In this document: positions 60,398-64,000 of the stretch, in pieces | Numbering within the stretch: position 1 is the stretch's first letter | Layout of the letters: every line of letters begins with the position of its first letter | Assembly (NCBI RefSeq): GCF_001053185.1 | Contig: NZ_CSTD01000002.1 | Location: 7,577 to 71,576 of the forward strand | Source of the DNA: Mycobacterium bohemicum DSM 44277 | Lineage (GTDB): Bacteria > Actinomycetota > Actinomycetes > Mycobacteriales > Mycobacteriaceae | Length of the DNA stretch: 64,000 nucleotides | Reading direction: 5' to 3' | Program-made: the position numbers and the translations under genes | The notes under the pieces: generated by a model | What the model saw: the letters and a program-made list of their open reading frames with translations, nothing else | What the model was told of the DNA's origin: nothing | Databases searched by the model: none

Positions 60398-61981
60398 ATG
60401 ACTGACGCTGAAACCGACTACGACGCGATCGTCATCGGTGCCGGACACAACGGGCTCGCCGCCGCGGTGCTGCTGCAAAAAGCGGGGCTGCGGACCGTAT
60501 GCCTGGACGCCAAGCTCTACGCGGGCGGGATGGCCTCGACGGTGGAGTTGTTCGACGGATACCGATTCGAGATCGCCGGCTCGGTGCAGTTCCCGACGGC
60601 GTCGGTGGTGGTCGAGGAACTGGGCCTGGACACCATGCCGACGATCGACCTCGACGTGATGTCGGTGGCGGTGCGCGGCGTCGGCGACGATCCGCTGGTC
60701 CAGTACAGCGACCCGATCAAGTTGTTCACCCACCTCAACGAGGTCCACGGGTCGGACGCCGTCAACGGGATGGCGGGCCTGATGGCCTGGAGCCAGGCGC
60801 CCACCCGGGCGCTGGGCCGGTTCGAGGCGGGTACGCCGCCGAAGACCCTCGACGAGATGTATGCCTGCGCCACCAACGAATTCGAACGTTCCGCGATCGA
60901 CGACATGCTGTTCGGCTCCGTCACCGACGTGCTGGACCGCTACCTTCCCGACCGCGAGAAGCACGCCGCACTGAGGGGCTCGATGACCGTGCTGGCGGTC
61001 AACACCCTCTACCGGGGACCGGCCACGCCCGGCAGCGCGGCCGCGCTAGCGTTCGGGCTCGGGGTGCCCGACGGGGACACCATGCAGATGAAGAAGTTGC
61101 GCGGCGGCATCGGCGCCCTGACGTCACACCTGTCCGACCTGCTGGAAAGCCACGGCGGCGAAGTGCGCCTGCGCACCAAGGTGACCGAGATCCTGGTGAA
61201 CGACGGGCGGGTCGGCGGCGTGCGCACCGAGGCCGGAGAGACCCTCACCGCGCCGATCGTGATCTCGGGGATCGCCCCGGACCTGACGGTCAACGAGTTG
61301 GTGGATCCGGCCGCGGTTCCCCCTGACATCCGGCAGCGGTTCGCCCGGACCGACCACCGCGGCAGCTACCTGCAGATGCACTTCGCGCTGGCGGAGGCCC
61401 CGGCGTTCGCCGCCCCCTATGAGGCGCTCAACGACCCCGCCATGCAGGCGTCGATCGGCCTGTTCTGCACGCCCGAAGAGGTGCAGCAGCAGTGGGAGGA
61501 CTGCCGCCGCGGGATCGTGCCGGCCGACCCGACGGTGGTGTTGCAGATCCCGTCGCAGAACGACCCGGACCTGGCGCCCGAGGGCAAGCACGCCGCCTCG
61601 GCGTTCGCCCTGTGGTTCCCGATCGAGGGCGGCGTAGACGGCGCGGACTACGGCCGGGCGAAGGTCGAAATGGGTCAGCGGGTGATCGACAAGATCACCC
61701 GGCTGGCGCCGAACTTCGAACGCAGCATCAGCCGGCACACCACCTTCACGCCCAGGCACATGGGCGTGATGTTCGGTGCCCCCGGCGGCGACTACTGCCA
61801 CGGACTGCTCAACCCCGACCAGATCGGCCCGAACCGGCCCGGGCCCCGAGGTTTTCTCGGCCAGCCCATCCCCATCGAGGGGCTCTACCTGGGCAGCGCC
61901 GGTTGCCACGGCGGGCCGGGAATCACGTTCATCCCCGGCTACAACGCGGCGCGGCAGGCGCTCGCCGACCGCAGCGGCTAG
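60398..61981 (+). CDS. FAD-dependent phytoene-desaturase-like oxidoreductase (Rv3829c-like)
   Basis: The 527-residue amine-oxidase/CrtI-type flavoprotein has the FAD motif VIGAGHNGLAAAVLLQKAG at residues 12-30, the following acidic/GGM stretch (LYAGGMASTVELFDGY) and the C-terminal flavin signature LYLGSAGCHGGPGITFIPGYNAA. It probably desaturates or dehydrogenates a hydrophobic substrate; which one is unknown. ATG 60398 with GGAGGG 6-8 bases upstream. It is likely controlled by the TetR protein from operator 2. A hairpin terminator follows. Confidence 0.87.
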   Translation: MTDAETDYDAIVIGAGHNGLAAAVLLQKAGLRTVCLDAKLYAGGMASTVELFDGYRFEIAGSVQFPTASVVVEELGLDTMPTIDLDVMSVAVRGVGDDPLVQYSDPIKLFTHLNEVHGSDAVNGMAGLMAWSQAPTRALGRFEAGTPPKTLDEMYACATNEFERSAIDDMLFGSVTDVLDRYLPDREKHAALRGSMTVLAVNTLYRGPATPGSAAALAFGLGVPDGDTMQMKKLRGGIGALTSHLSDLLESHGGEVRLRTKVTEILVNDGRVGGVRTEAGETLTAPIVISGIAPDLTVNELVDPAAVPPDIRQRFARTDHRGSYLQMHFALAEAPAFAAPYEALNDPAMQASIGLFCTPEEVQQQWEDCRRGIVPADPTVVLQIPSQNDPDLAPEGKHAASAFALWFPIEGGVDGADYGRAKVEMGQRVIDKITRLAPNFERSISRHTTFTPRHMGVMFGAPGGDYCHGLLNPDQIGPNRPGPRGFLGQPIPIEGLYLGSAGCHGGPGITFIPGYNAARQALADRSG

Positions 61982-61992
61982 CGACGCCGCGC

Positions 61993-62017
61993 GGATCGCC
62001 CACCCGGTGGGCGATCC
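61993..62017 (+). terminator. Terminator after the FAD oxidoreductase
   Basis: GGATCGCCCAC (61993-62003) and GTGGGCGATCC (62007-62017) form a perfect 11-bp stem with a 3-base loop, 12 bases after the stop codon. No T-run follows. It separates the TetR-controlled unit from papA. Confidence 0.75.
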
Positions 62018-62147
62018 GGTGAAACCCCGCGGCTCACAGACACCTTAGCTAGGCTACCCGTGACCCGGCCGTTCCCGTGCCGGCGTGGAGGCGTGGCCGC
62101 CCCGCGTCCGGCGTCGAACCCCGGGTGTCGTGGCACAGGAGGTAGCG

Positions 62148-63587
62148 ATGCTGATCGGGCCGTTGGACGTGTCGACGGTCAACGAGTGGGAGCCGGCCGC
62201 CGGCACCCTCGTCTCCTGGCGCGCGTCCGCCGCCTCGCTGGCCGCGGCGCGCGAGGCGCCCGCCAGTGCCGTGCCACCGAGTTACGTGCAGGCTCGCCAC
62301 CTTCGGAGTTTTCGCGAGCAGGCCGCCCGCGGGCTCGAGCACTCGCGCCTGCTCATCGCGTCCGCCGAGGTGCCCGGCCGCTGCGACCTGCGCGCCATGA
62401 CCTACGTGATCAACAAACACCTGCGCCGGCATGACACGTACCGCAGCTGGTTCGAGTTCTCAGACTCCGGCGACATCGTCCGGCACACCATCGCCGAGCC
62501 CGACGACATCGAGTTCCTCCCGGTCGAGCAGGGCGAGCTGTCCACCGCGGAACTGCGCGACCAGGTCGTGGCCACCCCGGACTCGCTGCACTGGGACTGC
62601 TTCAGTTTCGGGGTAATCCAGCGCCCCGACGGTTTCACGTTCTACGCCAGCCTCGATCATCTGCACGCCGACGGCCAGTTCATCGGGGTGGGGCTGTTGG
62701 AATTCCAGACCATGTACGCCGAGGTGGTGACGGGCAAGCCGCCGATCGGGCTACCCGGGGCCGGCAGCTACGAAGCCTTCTGCGTCCGGCAGCACGAACA
62801 AGTCCGCGCGTTGACCGCCGATTCGCCGGAGGTGCGTGCCTGGGTCGAGTTCGCCGAGGCCAACGACGGGACGTATCCGAAATTTCCGCTGCCGCTTGGC
62901 GATCCGGACATGCGCTGTGGCGGTGACCTGATGACCGCGACGCTGATGGACGAACGGCAAACCGAGCGGTTCGAGGACGCCTGCGTGGCGGCGGGGGCCC
63001 GGTTCATCGGCGGCATGTTCGCGTGCATCGCCCTCGCGCTGCACCAATTGACGGGCAGCGGAACGTATTTCGCGATCACGCCGACGGACACCCGCACGCC
63101 GGACGACCTCATGACCCAGGGCTGGTTCACCGGCCACGTCCCGATAACCGTCCCGGTCGCCGGATCGTGCTTCAACGAGATGGCGAGGGCCGGGCAGTCC
63201 GCGTTCGACTCGGGCGCGGGCCTGGCGAGCGTGCCGTTCGAACGGGTGGTGGAATTGGCGCCGCGGCTGCGCAACCCGCCGCCGCTGTTCGCTCTGGTGA
63301 ATTTCTTCGACGCACAAGTGGGCCCGCTTTCGATGCTGGCCAAGCTGTTCGATGGCCGGACCGTCGGTGGCCACAGCGACGGGCGGCTGACCTATCCGCT
63401 GAGCACGATGGTGGGCCGGTTCCATCAGACCGCCGCCGGGGTGTTGTTTCCCGACAATCCTGTCGCCCGCGACTCCGTCGCGCGCTACCTGGGGGCGCTG
63501 AAATCCGCGTGCGTGCGCGTCGCAGAGGGCGGCGCCGCGGAACGGGACCGCACGGTCGCCCCGTTGCCGAGGCAGGCGGTCTCCTGA
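62148..63587 (+). CDS. PapA-type acyltransferase
   Basis: A 479-residue condensation-domain acyltransferase of the polyketide-associated family, similar to PapA1/PapA3, which acylate trehalose lipids. The catalytic HxxxDG reads HLHADG (residue about 190); the preceding histidine of the usual HH pair is D. No clear DFGWG motif is present; the corresponding region reads [14 protein letters not shown] 62148 follows AGGAGG. It is followed after 17 bases by an mmpL gene, the usual partner that exports the lipid product. In M. tuberculosis papA1-mmpL8 lies close to this place. Confidence 0.85.
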   Translation: MLIGPLDVSTVNEWEPAAGTLVSWRASAASLAAAREAPASAVPPSYVQARHLRSFREQAARGLEHSRLLIASAEVPGRCDLRAMTYVINKHLRRHDTYRSWFEFSDSGDIVRHTIAEPDDIEFLPVEQGELSTAELRDQVVATPDSLHWDCFSFGVIQRPDGFTFYASLDHLHADGQFIGVGLLEFQTMYAEVVTGKPPIGLPGAGSYEAFCVRQHEQVRALTADSPEVRAWVEFAEANDGTYPKFPLPLGDPDMRCGGDLMTATLMDERQTERFEDACVAAGARFIGGMFACIALALHQLTGSGTYFAITPTDTRTPDDLMTQGWFTGHVPITVPVAGSCFNEMARAGQSAFDSGAGLASVPFERVVELAPRLRNPPPLFALVNFFDAQVGPLSMLAKLFDGRTVGGHSDGRLTYPLSTMVGRFHQTAAGVLFPDNPVARDSVARYLGALKSACVRVAEGGAAERDRTVAPLPRQAVS

Positions 63588-63604
63588 TTTCCGGGTGGTG
63601 GTGA

Positions 63605-64000
63605 ATGTCGGCGCAGCCGGCCGGCCCGCCGGGCCATGAGAACCCCGTGGGGGTGTTTCCCCGGCTGGGGCGCCTGATCGCGCGCCGGCCATGGCTGGTG
63701 ATCGGCGCCTGGCTGGTGCTCGCGGGAGTGCTGGCGCTCACCATGCCGTCGCTGGAGGAGGTCTCCCAGCGGCACCCGGTCGACCTGCTGCCGCCGGGAG
63801 CCCCGGTGCTGGCGGCAACCGACAAAATGTCGGCGGCCTTCCATGAACCCGACTCGGAGAGCATCGCGGTGGTGGTGCTCACGGACCCCAACGGGCTGAG
63901 CCCGGCCGACGACGCCACCTACCGGAAGCTGGTCGAGACCCTGCGGCGCGACAGCCGGGACGTGGTGTCGCTGCAGGACTTCATCAGCGCCCCGCCATTG
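63605..64000 (+). CDS. MmpL-family lipid transporter, 5' part
   Basis: The first 132 codons of an RND-type MmpL protein, cut by the window end. A cytosolic start ([15 protein letters not shown]) leads into the first membrane helix ([20 protein letters not shown]) and the start of the first periplasmic porter domain ([22 protein letters not shown]). MmpL proteins export complex lipids. Coupled to papA by position and strand, so the pair probably makes and exports an acylated glycolipid. ATG 63605. Confidence 0.9.
   Translation, partial: MSAQPAGPPGHENPVGVFPRLGRLIARRPWLVIGAWLVLAGVLALTMPSLEEVSQRHPVDLLPPGAPVLAATDKMSAAFHEPDSESIAVVVLTDPNGLSPADDATYRKLVETLRRDSRDVVSLQDFISAPPL

Noticed and set aside
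62045..62060. TTAGCTAGGCTACCC as a second IdeR box before papA
   Set aside because: Only the GGCTA core agrees; the spacing of the left half is one base short and the right half is wrong. TAGGCT may simply be a -10 element.

Overview
The window is high-GC actinobacterial DNA. Gene content and order identify a slow-growing Mycobacterium: PE/PPE genes, ESX genes, EthA/EthR, EspR, WhiB6, a PapA/MmpL pair, mycobacterial GltBD. It runs as the inverted equivalent of the M. tuberculosis H37Rv interval from pcnA (Rv3907c) back to the Rv3829c/papA-mmpL region. The complete ESX-1 locus is missing between eccA2 and the Rv3863/whiB6 pair, as is known for the M. avium complex, so an M. avium complex member or close relative is the best guess. 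The species cannot be fixed from this sequence. Rv numbers are homologies recognised from memory; no search was run.

Layout. 1-2.3 kb: pcnA and a calcium-repeat protein (Rv3906c type). 2.3-4.8 kb: a DUF1023 hydrolase and a DUF2563 protein on the minus strand, where M. tuberculosis has the cpnT-ift-esxEF toxin locus. 5.0-26.8 kb: a full ESX-2 type VII secretion locus: accessory proteins, eccB2, eccC2, PE36, PPE69 (frameshifted), esxD, esxC, espG2, a MinD-like ATPase, eccD2, mycP2, eccE2, eccA2. 26.8-30.2 kb: a Ser/Thr kinase, a lipoprotein and a frameshifted FHA/HTH gene occupy the place of ESX-1. 30.2-34 kb: whiB6, a Ddn-like protein, an NmrA-like remnant, a SigI-like sigma factor and a second MinD-like ATPase. 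34-40 kb: gltBD. 40-43.8 kb: small ORF, F420 oxidoreductase, membrane protein, PHP protein, PE_PGRS-like gene. 43.9-53.8 kb: dinB3, ethR, ethA, rraA, hns-like, copC-like/ycnI-like pair, Rv3850, espR, a UPF0016 Mn exporter with riboswitch, Rv3847, sodA, small membrane protein. 53.8-59.1 kb: DnaA-box cluster, a deletion scar, pheA, a phosphoglycerate-mutase-like protein, small genes, and a truncated Rv3835/serS pair. 59.1-64 kb: DUF2834 protein, TetR regulator and FAD oxidoreductase sharing operators, then papA and the start of an mmpL.

How the parts work together. The ESX-2 genes form at least two transcription units: accessory-eccB2-eccC2-PE/PPE-esxDC-espG2, with an internal promoter before PE36, and MinD-like-eccD2-mycP2-eccE2-eccA2, probably leaderless. 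The kinase lies 13 bp after eccA2 and the FHA protein is close by, so a phospho-signalling module may now be attached to ESX-2. WhiB6 and EspR, classical ESX-1 regulators, remain although ESX-1 is absent.

Regulatory sites readable in the sequence include an EthR operator, an SOS box at dinB3, an IdeR iron box, a yybP-ykoY Mn riboswitch, two TetR operators, a triple repeat at the whiB6 promoter and four hairpin terminators.

Several genes are broken: one-base frameshifts in PPE69 and the Rv3863 homolog, a decayed NmrA gene, a kinase with an abrupt tail, and two junctions (about 54.3 and 58.19 kb) where divergent or convergent genes are fused after loss of sequence. The second removes the N-terminal domain of essential seryl-tRNA synthetase. 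Together they suggest either genome decay or assembly errors in GC-rich sequence.
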